Of a stretch of 64,000 nt of DNA, positions 55,530 to 64,000 are shown one piece after another. The number at the start of each line of letters is the position of its first letter. Position 1 is the stretch's first letter. This DNA is from Aurantimonas endophytica (GTDB lineage: Bacteria > Pseudomonadota > Alphaproteobacteria > Rhizobiales > Rhizobiaceae): the NCBI RefSeq assembly GCF_014196845.1, contig NZ_JACIEM010000002.1:372001-436000 (forward strand). Reading direction: 5' to 3'. A program made the position numbers and the translations under genes. The notes beneath the pieces are model-generated. The model was not told the DNA's origin. It was given only the letters and a program-made list of their open reading frames with translations, and ran no database searches.

Positions 55530-57484
55530 CAGAAGGCCTGACCGATGCCGGCGTAGATCTGGTAGCTCGCATCGCGCGGACCCGGGTCGAGCGGGATGGC
55601 GACGTCGAGCCTGATCGGCCCGAAGCTCGTCAGATAGCGGGCGCCGACGCCGGCGCCGATCTTGAACTCGGAAAAGTCGGGGACGAGGTCGTCGCCGACC
55701 GTCCCGACATCGATGAAGGGTACGATCTGGATGTTTTCGGTGACGCCGATGCGCGCCTCCGCCGAAGCCTCGAAGAGTGACAGGCCGCCGGTCGGCGTAT
55801 CGGTGAAGACCTCGTTGAAGCCGGGGGGCGCAAAGGACGGATAATACGGTCCGACCGACTGGAACTCGTAGCCGCGCACCGAGCCGCCGCCGCCGGCGAA
55901 GAAGCGCCGGTCGTTCGGGATGTCGGCGAGGTCGGCGCCGAAGATCGTGCCGTAGCCGACCCGGCCTGCGAGGATGAAGCGGTCGCTGTCGGAGAGCGAG
56001 AGATAGCTGCGCCCATCCAGGCGCGTCTTGGCAAAGGGCGTCTCGGTGTTGAAGCCGTAGGTCGGCTCGACCAGGGCCTGGGCATAGAAGCCCTCGGTCG
56101 GGTTCAACTTGTTGTCGCGGTTGTCGAACGTGTAGGTGATCGGCAGCGACGCCAGCAGATAGTCCTGCGTGCCGAGATAGTCGGTGATTTCCTCGTACTC
56201 GCCCCGCAGGATGACCGAGAGCGTCTGGTTGGCGTCGATCTCGTATTCGACGCCGCTGGTCGCAGCGTAGCTCACCCGGTCGTAGGCCAGGGGCTGTTCG
56301 CTCTTGGCTTCGAGCGAGCCGACATAGACCGAATTGGGGCCGAGCACGCCCGGCTTGCGGAAGACCAGCGAGGCGGCATAGTCGAAGCCGTCCGTCTCGC
56401 GCGCCTCGTTGGATATCGCGGTGGCGCCGATGCGAGAGACCGACGCGTCGAGCCGGATCGATTCGGCCCGGCCGAACAGGTTGCGGTGGCCGACATAGCC
56501 GGAGGCACCCGCGCCGGCGGTGTTGGAGTAGGTCGCGCCGACGCCGTAAAAGCCGAACTTGCGCTCGCCGACCTCGATCTGCACCGGCAGGGACCCGTCC
56601 GCCGCCTGCGCCCGCGCCTCCCTGACGGTGACGCTGGAAAAGACGTCGAGTTTCAGCAGCCGCTCGCGAGCCGCGGCGAGATCTTCGGGCGAGAAGACCT
56701 CGTCCGCCTTGACCCCCGCCATGTAGGCGATGAAGCCGGGATCGACGTCCTCTGCCCCCTCGACGAAGGTTTGCCCGAATGGCACCGGGTTTCCGGGCGC
56801 GAGGTCCACGTCGTATTCCAGCCGGTTGGTGGCGGCATCGGCGATGATGTCGCGATCGGTGACGGCGACGAAGGGACGGCCCTGCTCGCGCAGTTCCCGA
56901 AAGAGCCGCGCCTCGCCGTCCAGCACGTCGGCGGAACCGGCGGAGGCGCCGGGGGCCAGCCCGAATCGGGCCGGATCGACGGGGATGCCCTGCGTCGAGA
57001 CCGAGACGCGTCCCAGCGTGTAGAGCGGGCCGGGCCGCACCCGGATCGAGACCGGGACGGGGCGCGACGTGTCGAATGCAGCGTCCGGCGGCAGGTCGAC
57101 GATGTTGCGGCCTTCGATGAATATATCCACCAGACCGTCATAGCGGGCGTTCTCGAACAAGGCAGCGACCAGCCGCCGCCTGTCGTTGCGGGCCCGCGAC
57201 AGGAGTCCGAGCGAGCCGGAAACGGCCTCGTCCTCGCCGGAGATGAGCGTCGAGGCGCTCCGAAGGCTGGATTCGATCGACCCGTCGTCGCCTGGCGCCG
57301 GGGCCACCGTCAGGTTTACCGTGTAGCGGATCGGATCGATGATATCGGCGTCGGGGGCCTCGTCCTCGAAGAAGCGGAAGCCGAAGATCTCGAACGCGGC
57401 GGCCGGGCGTGGGCTGCCGGCCACGAGGCAAGAGCCGGCCGCCAGCATCACCAGCTTCGCGCAGGAGTTGACCCTATAATGCAA
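55529..57484 (-). CDS. tamA: TamA, Omp85 family outer membrane assembly protein
   Basis: 651 residues. Signal peptide at about residues 1-30 (ending RPAAA), POTRA-like region to about residue 290 ([52 protein letters not shown]), then a 16-strand beta barrel of the bacterial surface antigen family with [14 protein letters not shown] (the L6 VRGY motif) and a C-terminal aromatic GIGQAF. It works with TamB, whose gene overlaps it by one base. The start is TTG 57484 with a weak GGGAAG site; ATG 57448 is possible but would leave a short signal peptide without basic residues. Confidence 0.92.
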   Translation of the reverse strand: MHYRVNSCAKLVMLAAGSCLVAGSPRPAAAFEIFGFRFFEDEAPDADIIDPIRYTVNLTVAPAPGDDGSIESSLRSASTLISGEDEAVSGSLGLLSRARNDRRRLVAALFENARYDGLVDIFIEGRNIVDLPPDAAFDTSRPVPVSIRVRPGPLYTLGRVSVSTQGIPVDPARFGLAPGASAGSADVLDGEARLFRELREQGRPFVAVTDRDIIADAATNRLEYDVDLAPGNPVPFGQTFVEGAEDVDPGFIAYMAGVKADEVFSPEDLAAARERLLKLDVFSSVTVREARAQAADGSLPVQIEVGERKFGFYGVGATYSNTAGAGASGYVGHRNLFGRAESIRLDASVSRIGATAISNEARETDGFDYAASLVFRKPGVLGPNSVYVGSLEAKSEQPLAYDRVSYAATSGVEYEIDANQTLSVILRGEYEEITDYLGTQDYLLASLPITYTFDNRDNKLNPTEGFYAQALVEPTYGFNTETPFAKTRLDGRSYLSLSDSDRFILAGRVGYGTIFGADLADIPNDRRFFAGGGGSVRGYEFQSVGPYYPSFAPPGFNEVFTDTPTGGLSLFEASAEARIGVTENIQIVPFIDVGTVGDDLVPDFSEFKIGAGVGARYLTSFGPIRLDVAIPLDPGPRDASYQIYAGIGQAF

Positions 57485-57982
57485 TAATTCGCTTCCCGCT
57501 GCCGCCCGAACTCGCTGCCGGGGAACAGAACCGACCCACCGTCACGCCATCGCGACGGCGACATCGTTCGTGCGGTCGAATTTCTCCCCCTGCAGCTCTT
57601 AGCATGGCGGGAAATCGTGAAATAACAACTACAAGCCGTTACTTGATGCCGTCCTGACGCATCGCCGCAGCCATTCCGCTGGCGGCTTGTGCCGCAACGG
57701 TCACAGCTGCCGCAGCGTCCGGAAGGCAGGCGAGACATCTCGTCGCGCCCACACTGCCCGGCGCCCTCCGAGGCATCGGCGACATTCGCGGCTGGCAGAC
57801 GCCGCGCCGTGGATGCCCGCCGCGGCTCAATGGAATGGTTCTGAAAAGCGCTTGAAGCCGTCTCGGAGAGAGGGCACTGTCGCCATCCAGAGCGCGCCCC
57901 TCGTCGAAGGCGCGCCGCAAAACACAACCGGCCCGGCACGTCGAGCGACACGCCGGGCCGTCGGTTCCCGGGGGAGGGTTCT
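57485..57982. other. Divergent intergenic region, tamA / cox operon
   Basis: 498 bases without a supported gene. It should hold the tamA promoter (leftward) and the coxSLM promoter (rightward). A minus-strand frame ending at 57639 translates to an Ala-rich tail ([16 protein letters not shown]...) that looks coding-like but has no recognisable start or domain, so it may be a gene remnant. A large hairpin at 57929-57960 lies just before coxS. I found no sigma-54 or clear sigma-70 elements. Confidence 0.5.
57929..57960 (+). promoter_or_regulatory. Hairpin in the coxS leader
   Basis: A perfect nine-base inverted repeat, CGGCCCGGC at 57929-57937 and GCCGGGCCG at 57952-57960, with a 14-base loop. 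It ends ten bases before the GGGGGAGG ribosome site of coxS. Possible roles are attenuation, mRNA stabilisation or a regulator site; none is proven. Confidence 0.4.
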
Positions 57983-58471
57983 ATGAGCGAAGTGACGATG
58001 ACGGTGAACGGACGGGAGATGACCGGTACGGTCGAGGACCGCACGTTGCTGGTCCAGTATCTGCGGGAAAATCTGGGACTGACCGGGACCCATGTCGGCT
58101 GCGACACCTCGCAGTGCGGCGCCTGCGTCGTGCATGTCGACGGAAAGGCGGTGAAGGCCTGCACCATGCTGGCGGTGCAGGCGTCGGGATCCGCCGTGAC
58201 CACCATCGAGGGGCTGGCGAACGGCGCCGAGCTGCATCCCGTGCAGGCGGCTTTCCGCGAGCATCACGGCCTGCAATGCGGCTTCTGCACGCCGGGCATG
58301 ATCATGACGGCCGTTGACATCATCGGCCGGCACGGCAGCGACCTCGACGAGCATACGGTCCGCGAGGAACTCGACGGCAACATCTGCCGCTGCACGGGCT
58401 ACCACAACATCGTCAAGGCGATCCTGGCCGCCGCAGGCGCCGGTGAGCCGCAGCGGCTCGCCGCCGAATAG
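57983..58471 (+). CDS. coxS: 2Fe-2S subunit of form II carbon-monoxide-dehydrogenase-like enzyme
   Basis: 162 residues. Two [2Fe-2S] sites: CDTSQCGAC plus a following Cys in VKACTML, and CGFCTPGM with CRCTGYHN. It transfers electrons from the molybdenum subunit to the FAD subunit. No signal peptide, so the complex is cytoplasmic. The ATG at 57983 has a strong GGGGGAGGGT ribosome site. First gene of coxS-coxL-coxM, the order usual for the form II branch. Confidence 0.92.
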   Translation: MSEVTMTVNGREMTGTVEDRTLLVQYLRENLGLTGTHVGCDTSQCGACVVHVDGKAVKACTMLAVQASGSAVTTIEGLANGAELHPVQAAFREHHGLQCGFCTPGMIMTAVDIIGRHGSDLDEHTVREELDGNICRCTGYHNIVKAILAAAGAGEPQRLAAE

Positions 58472-58563
58472 GCGGCCGAGCGGCAGGACGTTGAGATCAT
58501 GAACGGCCGGATCGCCGGAGGAGGCGCTCCCTAGCCGGTTTTCGAACACTGGGAGGTTTCGGA

Positions 58564-60909
58564 ATGGGTATCGAAGGTATCGGCGCACGGGTCCTGCGCA
58601 AAGAAGACAAGCGTTTCATCACCGGTCACGGCCGCTATGTCGACGACATGGTCGTGCCGGGCATGAAATACGCGGCCTTCGTTCGCTCCCCCTATGCCCA
58701 TGCCACCATCGCCGGGATCGACGTGGCCGCGGCCGAGTCGATGCCGGGCGTCATCGGTGTCCTCGTCGGGGAGCAGTTGCAGGGCGACGGCATCGGCAAC
58801 CTGATCTGCGGCTGGGGCGTCTCTTCGAAGGACGGCTCGCCGATGAAGATGGGCGCCTACCCGGCGCTCGCCGTCGGCACGGTGCGCCATGTCGGCCAGC
58901 CGGTGGCGGTCGTCGTGGCGGACACACGGCTGCAGGCCCGCGACGCGGCCGAAGCCGTGGACGTCACCTACCAGGAACTGCCGGTCGTCGTGCAGGCGAC
59001 CGATGCGCTCAAGGAGGGCGCGCCGCAACTGCATCCCGAGGCTCCCGGCAACCTGATCTTCGACTGGGAGCTCGGCGATCGCGAAGCGACCGACCGGGCC
59101 TTCGAGCGGGCGGCACACGTCACGAAGCTGCACATCGTCAACAACCGCCTGGTGCCGAACCCGATGGAGCCGCGCGCCGCGCTCGGCCACTATGACATGG
59201 CGGACGATCACTACACCTGCTGGACGACGTCCCAGAATCCGCATGTCGCCCGGCTGGTGATGAGCGCCTTCTACAATGTGGCGCCGGAGCACAAGCTGCG
59301 GGTCATCGCGCCGGATGTCGGCGGCGGCTTCGGCTCGAAGATCTACATCTATCCGGAGGAGATCGTCTGCCTCTGGGCATCCAAGCGCACCGGCGTCCCG
59401 GTCAAGTGGACGTCCGACCGCTCGGAGGCTTTCCTCACCGACGCGCATGGCCGCGACCACGTCACCGAGGTCGAGATGGCCTTCGACGCCAACCAGCGAA
59501 TCCTCGGCCTGAAGGTCGACACGGTCGCCAATCTCGGCGCCTACATGTCGCTGTTTTCCTCGGCGACCCCGACCTATCTCTACGCGACGCTCTTGTCCGG
59601 CCAGTACGACATCCCGGCGATCCACGCCAATGTCCGCGCCGTCTACACCAACACCGTGTCGGTGGACGCCTATCGCGGCGCCGGCCGGCCGGAGGCGACC
59701 TACGTCCTGGAGCGGACCATGGAGACGGCGGCCCGCGAGTTGGGGATCTCTCCGGCGGAACTGCGCCGCAAGAACTTCATCCGCACCTTCCCACACCAGA
59801 CGCCGGTCATCATGAACTATGACGCCGGCGATTTCGACGCCAGCCTCGACGCCGCCATGGCGGAGGCGGACGTCGCCGGCTTCGAGGCCCGCCGCGCCGA
59901 GGCGAAGGCCCGCGGCAAGCTGCGCGGCCTCGGCATGAGCTGCTACATCGAGGCCTGTGGCATCGCCCCGTCCAAGGCCGTCGGCTCGCTTGGCGCCGGG
60001 GTCGGCCTCTGGGAATCGGCCGAGGTCCGGGTCAATCCGGTCGGCACGATCGAGATCCTCACCGGCTCCCACAGCCACGGCCAGGGCCACGAGACCACCT
60101 TCGCCCAGCTCGTCGCCGAGCGCTTCGGCCTGCCGGTCGACAACGTCCAGGTCATCCACGGCGACACCGACAAGGTGCAGTTCGGCATGGGCACATACGG
60201 CTCGCGCTCCGGCGCGGTCGGCATGTCGGCGATCGTCAAGGCGCTCGACAAGGTCGAGGCCAAGGCCAAGAAGATCGCCGCCCACGTGCTGGAGGCGGAC
60301 GCCGGCGACATCGTCATCGAGAACGGCGAGGTGAAGGTCGCCGGCACCGACAGGAAGCTCGCCTGGCACGAGGTCTGCCTCGGCGCCTATACCGGCCATA
60401 ACCTGCCGGACGGCATGGAGCCGGGCCTCAAGGAGGGCGCCTTCTACGACCCGACCAACTTCACCTTCCCGGCTGGCTGCTACATCTGCGAGGTCGAGGT
60501 CGACCCCGACACCGGCACGACCGAGATCATCCAGTTCGTCGCCGCCGACGATTTCGGCCGGGTGATCAACCCGATGATCGTCGAGGGCCAGGTGCATGGC
60601 GGGCTTGCCCAGGGTATCGGCCAGGCGCTGCTCGAGGGCACGCGTTACGACGACACCGGCCAGCTGGTGACGGCCTCCTACATGGACTATGCGATGCCGC
60701 GCGCCTGGGACCTGCCGATGTTCAAGGTCTCGACGTCTGAGACCCTCTGCCCCGGCAATCCGCTGGGCATGAAGGGCTGCGGCGAGGCCGGCGCGATCGG
60801 CTCGCCGCCGGCGGTGATCAATGCCATCACCGACGCGATCGGCAACAACGACCTGTCGATGCCGGCGACCCCGGAGAAGGTCTGGCACGCGCTCCACGCC
60901 GTCGCCTGA
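58564..60909 (+). CDS. coxL: Molybdopterin subunit of form II carbon-monoxide-dehydrogenase-like enzyme
   Basis: 781 residues, xanthine oxidase superfamily. The active-site loop reads AYRGAGR at residues 369-375, the form II signature, and not the AYXCSFR loop with the Cu-ligand Cys of proven CO dehydrogenases. Other motifs are [19 protein letters not shown] (molybdopterin contact, about residues 247-265) and [13 protein letters not shown] near the C-terminus with the catalytic Glu. CO oxidation by form II enzymes is disputed; a different hydroxylation substrate is quite possible. Start ATG 58564 follows GGGAGGTTTCGGA. No coxD/E/F/G accessory gene lies in the window. Confidence 0.92.
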   Translation: MGIEGIGARVLRKEDKRFITGHGRYVDDMVVPGMKYAAFVRSPYAHATIAGIDVAAAESMPGVIGVLVGEQLQGDGIGNLICGWGVSSKDGSPMKMGAYPALAVGTVRHVGQPVAVVVADTRLQARDAAEAVDVTYQELPVVVQATDALKEGAPQLHPEAPGNLIFDWELGDREATDRAFERAAHVTKLHIVNNRLVPNPMEPRAALGHYDMADDHYTCWTTSQNPHVARLVMSAFYNVAPEHKLRVIAPDVGGGFGSKIYIYPEEIVCLWASKRTGVPVKWTSDRSEAFLTDAHGRDHVTEVEMAFDANQRILGLKVDTVANLGAYMSLFSSATPTYLYATLLSGQYDIPAIHANVRAVYTNTVSVDAYRGAGRPEATYVLERTMETAARELGISPAELRRKNFIRTFPHQTPVIMNYDAGDFDASLDAAMAEADVAGFEARRAEAKARGKLRGLGMSCYIEACGIAPSKAVGSLGAGVGLWESAEVRVNPVGTIEILTGSHSHGQGHETTFAQLVAERFGLPVDNVQVIHGDTDKVQFGMGTYGSRSGAVGMSAIVKALDKVEAKAKKIAAHVLEADAGDIVIENGEVKVAGTDRKLAWHEVCLGAYTGHNLPDGMEPGLKEGAFYDPTNFTFPAGCYICEVEVDPDTGTTEIIQFVAADDFGRVINPMIVEGQVHGGLAQGIGQALLEGTRYDDTGQLVTASYMDYAMPRAWDLPMFKVSTSETLCPGNPLGMKGCGEAGAIGSPPAVINAITDAIGNNDLSMPATPEKVWHALHAVA

Positions 60910-61027
60910 GCAACAAGGATTTGCCGGCGGCGCGATGCCGCCGGCGGGGCTCGCCGCCCCTTCGATTTCAACTCTTGCGCCGCGCGGTCGGCCTTCTTGC
61001 CGACCCGGCGCCGAACGGAGCAGATCC

Positions 61028-61837
61028 ATGTACGAGACCGTCTATCATCGTCCGACCTCGCTGGAATCCGCCGTGGCACTCATTGGCGAGAGCGGCGGCG
61101 AGGGCAAATACATGTCCGGCGGACAGACGCTGATCCCGACCATGAAGCAGCGCCTCGCCGCGCCCTCGGCGCTGGTGGACCTGCGCCACGTTCCGGAGCT
61201 GAAAGGGATCGAGGTCAATGGCCGCTCGATCCGCATCGGCGGCGGCACGACCCACGCCGAAGTCGCCCGGCATGAGGGCATCAAGAGCGCCTGTCCCGGC
61301 GTCAGCGAGCTGGCCGGCCTGATCGGCGATCCGGCGGTGCGCCATCTCGGCACGCTCGGCGGCTCGATCGCCAACAACGATCCCGCCGCCGACTATCCGG
61401 CCGCCATGCTGGCGCTCGGCGCGACGATCCATACGAACCGTCGCGAGATTCCGGCGGGCGATTTCTTCCTCGGCCTGTTCGAGACGGCGCTCGAGGAAGA
61501 CGAGATCGTCACCGCCGCCTCCTTCGAGGCGCCCGATCGCTGCGGCTACGAGAAGTTCCGCAATCCCGCATCGCGCTATGCCATGTGCGGCGTGTTCGTC
61601 GCCCAGCGCGGCACCGACGTGAAGGTCGGCGTGACGGGGTCCGGCTCGAACGGCGCCTTTCGCTGGGAAGCGGCAGAACAGGCGCTTTCCTCGAACTTCG
61701 ACGGCTCGGCGCTGGCCGATCTTTCCGCCGACGAAGGCATGATGATGTCCGACATGCACGGCACATCGGCCTATCGCGCCAATCTCGTGAAGGTCGTCAC
61801 CAAGCGCGCCGTCGCCAAGGCCGCGGCGCACGGATGA
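61028..61837 (+). CDS. coxM: FAD subunit of form II carbon-monoxide-dehydrogenase-like enzyme
   Basis: 269 residues. FAD-binding motifs GGQTLIPTMKQRL (about residues 32-44) and TLGGSIANNDPAADYP (about 110-125) are clear, followed by the CODH flavoprotein C-terminal domain (FRNPASRYAMCGVFVA). It passes electrons from the iron-sulfur subunit to the quinone pool or another acceptor. The ATG at 61028 has a GGAG site eight bases upstream; the longer upstream frame overlaps coxL and is not conserved. Gap of 118 bases after coxL. Confidence 0.92.
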   Translation: MYETVYHRPTSLESAVALIGESGGEGKYMSGGQTLIPTMKQRLAAPSALVDLRHVPELKGIEVNGRSIRIGGGTTHAEVARHEGIKSACPGVSELAGLIGDPAVRHLGTLGGSIANNDPAADYPAAMLALGATIHTNRREIPAGDFFLGLFETALEEDEIVTAASFEAPDRCGYEKFRNPASRYAMCGVFVAQRGTDVKVGVTGSGSNGAFRWEAAEQALSSNFDGSALADLSADEGMMMSDMHGTSAYRANLVKVVTKRAVAKAAAHG

Positions 61838-62004
61838 TCGCCGGCGTCGCCATCGGCGACGCCAAATCTCGCGACGCCGCCTTCGGGGCGGGAGCGATGG
61901 TTCCCGTCCCGGTTGAAGCGGGCCGTGGCCGTGGTAGTCTGCACATTCGGCCGTGTGGAGGTCCCGGTGGGTTCACCGCGGGCGCGGCTGTCGGGAGGAA
62001 CAAC

Positions 62005-62976
62005 ATGAAGACGACGACTTGGCTCGGCGCGAGCCTCATCGTGCTCGCGGCAGGCAGTGCCAGCGCGCAGGATTATCCGACGCAACCGATCACGATGGTC
62101 GTGCCGTTCGCAGCCGGTGGCCCGACGGATACCGTCGCGCGGCTGATCGCCGAACCAATGTCCCGTGAGCTCGGACAGCAGATCGTGGTCCAGAACGTCG
62201 CCGGCGCCGGCGGCACGCTCGCCGGGACGCAGGTGGCGAATGCCGAACCGGACGGCTACAAGATCCTGATCCACCATATCGGCATGTCGACGGCCCCGAC
62301 GCTCTACCGCAATCTACCTTACGATCCGACGACGGATTTCCTGCCGATCGGCCTGGTCACCGACGTGCCGATGACCGTCATCGGCCGCAAGGATCTGGCG
62401 CCGACGACGATGGCGGAGCTGATCCCCGTCATCAAGGAGCAGGGCGACCAGCTCACCTACGCCAATGCGGGAATCGGGGCTGCCTCGCATCTGTGCGGCC
62501 TGTTGCTGATGACGGCGCTCGACACGCAGATGACGACCGTGCCGTACCAGGGTACGGGCCCCGCGATGACCGATCTCATCGGCGGTCAGGTCGACCTGAT
62601 GTGCGACCAGACCACCAACACGACCGGCCAGATCAAGGGCGGTGAAGTGAAGGCCTACGCGGTGACGACGAAGGAGCGCCTCGACGCGCTGCCGGACGTG
62701 CCGACCACCGCGGAATCGGGCCTTCCGGATTTCGAGGTCAGTGTCTGGCACGGTCTCTACGCGCCGGAAGGCACGTCGACGGAGATCGTCGAGCAGGTCT
62801 CGGCGGCCCTGCAGAAGGCCCTGGCGGACGAAACCGTCATTGCCCGGTTCGGCGATCTGGGAACGGCGCCCTCCTCACAGGAAGAGGCAACGCCCGCCGC
62901 GCATGCGGAACGCCTGACGTCGCAGATCGAGCTGTGGCGCCCGATCATCGAACAGGCCGGCGTCTACGCCGATTGA
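62005..62976 (+). CDS. tctC: Tripartite tricarboxylate transporter substrate-binding protein (TctC/Bug)
   Basis: 323 residues, periplasmic. Signal peptide at residues 1-22 (ending SASAQ). The mature protein begins DYPTQPITMVVPFAAGGPTDTVARL, the hallmark of the Bug family, with VENVAGAGGTLAGTQVA-like and YQGTGPAMTDLIGGQVDLM blocks. It captures a carboxylate for the TctAB permease; the ligand is not known. The ATG has a strong GGGAGGAA ribosome site. A large hairpin after the stop may let this gene be expressed above the permease genes. Confidence 0.94.
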   Translation: MKTTTWLGASLIVLAAGSASAQDYPTQPITMVVPFAAGGPTDTVARLIAEPMSRELGQQIVVQNVAGAGGTLAGTQVANAEPDGYKILIHHIGMSTAPTLYRNLPYDPTTDFLPIGLVTDVPMTVIGRKDLAPTTMAELIPVIKEQGDQLTYANAGIGAASHLCGLLLMTALDTQMTTVPYQGTGPAMTDLIGGQVDLMCDQTTNTTGQIKGGEVKAYAVTTKERLDALPDVPTTAESGLPDFEVSVWHGLYAPEGTSTEIVEQVSAALQKALADETVIARFGDLGTAPSSQEEATPAAHAERLTSQIELWRPIIEQAGVYAD

Positions 62977-62995
62977 TCGGCCGCAGCAATCATGT

Positions 62996-63029
62996 CGGTG
63001 GAGCGTGGCGCAGCGCTGCCGCTCCACCG
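62996..63029 (+). terminator. Intercistronic hairpin between tctC and tctB
   Basis: CGGTGGAGCG at 62996-63005 pairs perfectly with CGCTCCACCG at 63020-63029; the loop itself contains the dyad GCAGCGCTGC. It starts 19 bases after the tctC stop. No T-run follows, which fits a partial terminator or mRNA-stabilising element that raises the level of the binding protein relative to the permease. Confidence 0.65.
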
Positions 63030-63056
63030 TGAACCGTCCGCTGCTCGGAACGTAGA

Positions 63057-63518
63057 GTGACCCTTCACAAATCTGCGCGCGATCTTCTGGCAGGCGGCAT
63101 CTTCGTCGCCTTCGGCCTGGCCTTCGGCTATGCGAGCTACGGCTATGATCTCGGGACCCCGCTGCGCATGGGGCCGGGCTTCTTCCCGCTGGCGCTGGCG
63201 GGATTCCTCGTCCTGCTCGGGCTGGTGATCGCCCTGGCCGGCGTCCGCAATACAGAAGACGCGCCGCTCGGCGCCTTCCCGGTGCGCGGCTTCGTGCTGA
63301 TCATCGGCGCGTTGATGGTCTTCGCGCTGACGATCAAGGGGCTCGGCCTCGCGCCGGCGCTCTTCCTGACCGTGCTTCTGGCGGCCTTCGCCAGCCGGCG
63401 GACCAAGCCGCTGGCCGGACTGGTCATGGCGGTCGCGCTGCCGGCCTTCTGCATCGCGGTGTTCATCTACGCGCTGCGCGTACCCGTTCCCTTGTTCGGC
63501 CCCTGGTGGCCGATGTGA
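63057..63518 (+). CDS. tctB: Tripartite tricarboxylate transporter small membrane subunit (TctB)
   Basis: 153 residues with four hydrophobic segments (about 10-28, 43-61, 76-92 and 98-135 as a split pair) and the family pattern [24 protein letters not shown]. It forms the membrane part of the carboxylate transporter with TctA. The start is GTG at 63057; the ribosome site is weak. Follows tctC after 80 bases and precedes tctA by 13. Confidence 0.9.
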   Translation: MTLHKSARDLLAGGIFVAFGLAFGYASYGYDLGTPLRMGPGFFPLALAGFLVLLGLVIALAGVRNTEDAPLGAFPVRGFVLIIGALMVFALTIKGLGLAPALFLTVLLAAFASRRTKPLAGLVMAVALPAFCIAVFIYALRVPVPLFGPWWPM

Positions 63519-63531
63519 CCCGGATCGCGTG

Positions 63532-64000
63532 ATGGATCTTCTCGTCAACCTCGCGCTTGGCTTCGACACCGCGCTCACCCCGGTGAACATCTTCTACTGC
63601 TTCCTCGGCGTGCTGCTGGGCACGCTCGTCGGCGTCCTGCCCGGCATCGGCCCGACGGCGACCATCGCCATGCTCTTGCCGATCACGCTCAGCCTGTCGC
63701 CGGTGACCTCGCTGATCATGCTCGCCGGCATCTATTACGGCGCGCAATATGGCGGCTCGACCACCGCGATCCTGATCAACCTGCCGGGTGAATCCTCCTC
63801 CGCCGTCACCGCCATCGACGGCTACCAGATGGCGCGCAAGGGCAGGGCCGGGCCGGCGCTGGCCACGGCGGCGCTGGGCTCGTTCTTCGCCGGTACGGTC
63901 GCGACGCTGATCCTCGCGGTGGCGGCGCCACCGCTCGCCCGCATCGCCCTGCAGTTCGGCGCGCCAGAATATTTCTCGCTGATCGTGCTCGGACTTCTCG
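63532..64000 (+). CDS. tctA: Tripartite tricarboxylate transporter large membrane subunit (TctA), 3' end cut off
   Basis: 156 codons are visible and the frame runs off the window end. The N-terminus is typical of Tct[32 protein letters not shown] with the LPGIGP motif, then [21 protein letters not shown] and [18 protein letters not shown] membrane segments. Full-length members have about 500 residues and twelve helices. ATG 63532 is preceded in frame by a GTG at 63529; the ATG is preferred. Confidence 0.93.
   Translation, partial: MDLLVNLALGFDTALTPVNIFYCFLGVLLGTLVGVLPGIGPTATIAMLLPITLSLSPVTSLIMLAGIYYGAQYGGSTTAILINLPGESSSAVTAIDGYQMARKGRAGPALATAALGSFFAGTVATLILAVAAPPLARIALQFGAPEYFSLIVLGLL

Noticed and set aside
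53652..55541. A 629-codon plus-strand open frame opposite tamB
   Set aside because: Antisense to the TamB N-terminal half; Arg/Gly-rich with no family features.
57475..57480. Perfect TATAAT on the plus strand as a cox promoter
   Set aside because: No -35 element lies at 16-18 bases and the site is about 500 bases before coxS, within the tamA start region.
58564..60909. True (form I) CO dehydrogenase
   Set aside because: The active-site loop is AYRGAGR without the copper-binding Cys, and the gene order S-L-M and lack of accessory genes also fit form II.

Overview
The window is a GC-rich, densely coded piece of what looks like the main chromosome of an alphaproteobacterium, most probably a member of the Hyphomicrobiales (Rhizobiales). 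The support is a short-form HisG with HisZ, DUF2093 and DUF4170 small proteins, KdtA and LpxK in one lipid A cluster, CIRCE control of groESL, a glg-pgm operon of the Agrobacterium type, and a TamA/TamB pair. A family such as Aurantimonadaceae is possible, but I cannot fix genus or species by eye. I see no phage, insertion sequence, CRISPR array, tRNA or rRNA.

Layout. 1-1460: end of hisZ and all of hisG. 1483-4077: doxX, fumC and a small secreted protein. 4151-7485 (minus): iorA-iorB plus a diheme cytochrome c, a periplasmic molybdenum hydroxylase with its probable electron acceptor. 7746-11293: a CsbD-like stress protein, a TSUP permease, then groES-groEL with a CIRCE operator. 11294-24631: HAD phosphatase, ribF, a small membrane protein, ileS (carrying an in-frame palindromic repeat), a lipoprotein, tadA, rluB, rsmD, two M16 peptidase paralogues and a patatin. 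24750-30279: manganese catalase, topoisomerase IB, a KefB-type antiporter and pmbA. 30281-34755: an inositol-monophosphatase-like gene, DUF4170, DUF374 acyltransferase, kdtA, lpxK and DUF2093. 34876-47552 (minus): mutL and the glycogen operon pgi-glgP-glgC-glgA-pgm-glgX, which lacks glgB. 47756-49117: succinate-semialdehyde-type dehydrogenase. 49275-57484 (minus): tamA-tamB. 57983-61837: coxS-coxL-coxM, a form II carbon-monoxide-dehydrogenase-like enzyme. 62005-64000: tctC-tctB-tctA of a tripartite tricarboxylate transporter, with tctA cut by the window end.

How the genes work together. The glycogen operon links fructose-6-phosphate, glucose-6-phosphate and glucose-1-phosphate to ADP-glucose, polymer synthesis and breakdown. 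kdtA, lpxK and probably DUF374 build the lipid A-Kdo core, and TamA/TamB builds or services the outer membrane. The two molybdenum hydroxylases differ in location: IorB has a Tat signal and a c-type cytochrome partner, whereas CoxSLM has no export signals. Most neighbouring genes overlap by 1-4 bases or lie within 20 bases, which indicates tight operons.

The most unusual things I can see are a REP-like palindrome translated inside ileS, a second imperfect palindrome in the same gene, about eight diverged 101-residue tandem repeats in TamB, the missing glgB, and the very long low-complexity tails of RluB. I found no convincing evidence of a wholly undescribed system.
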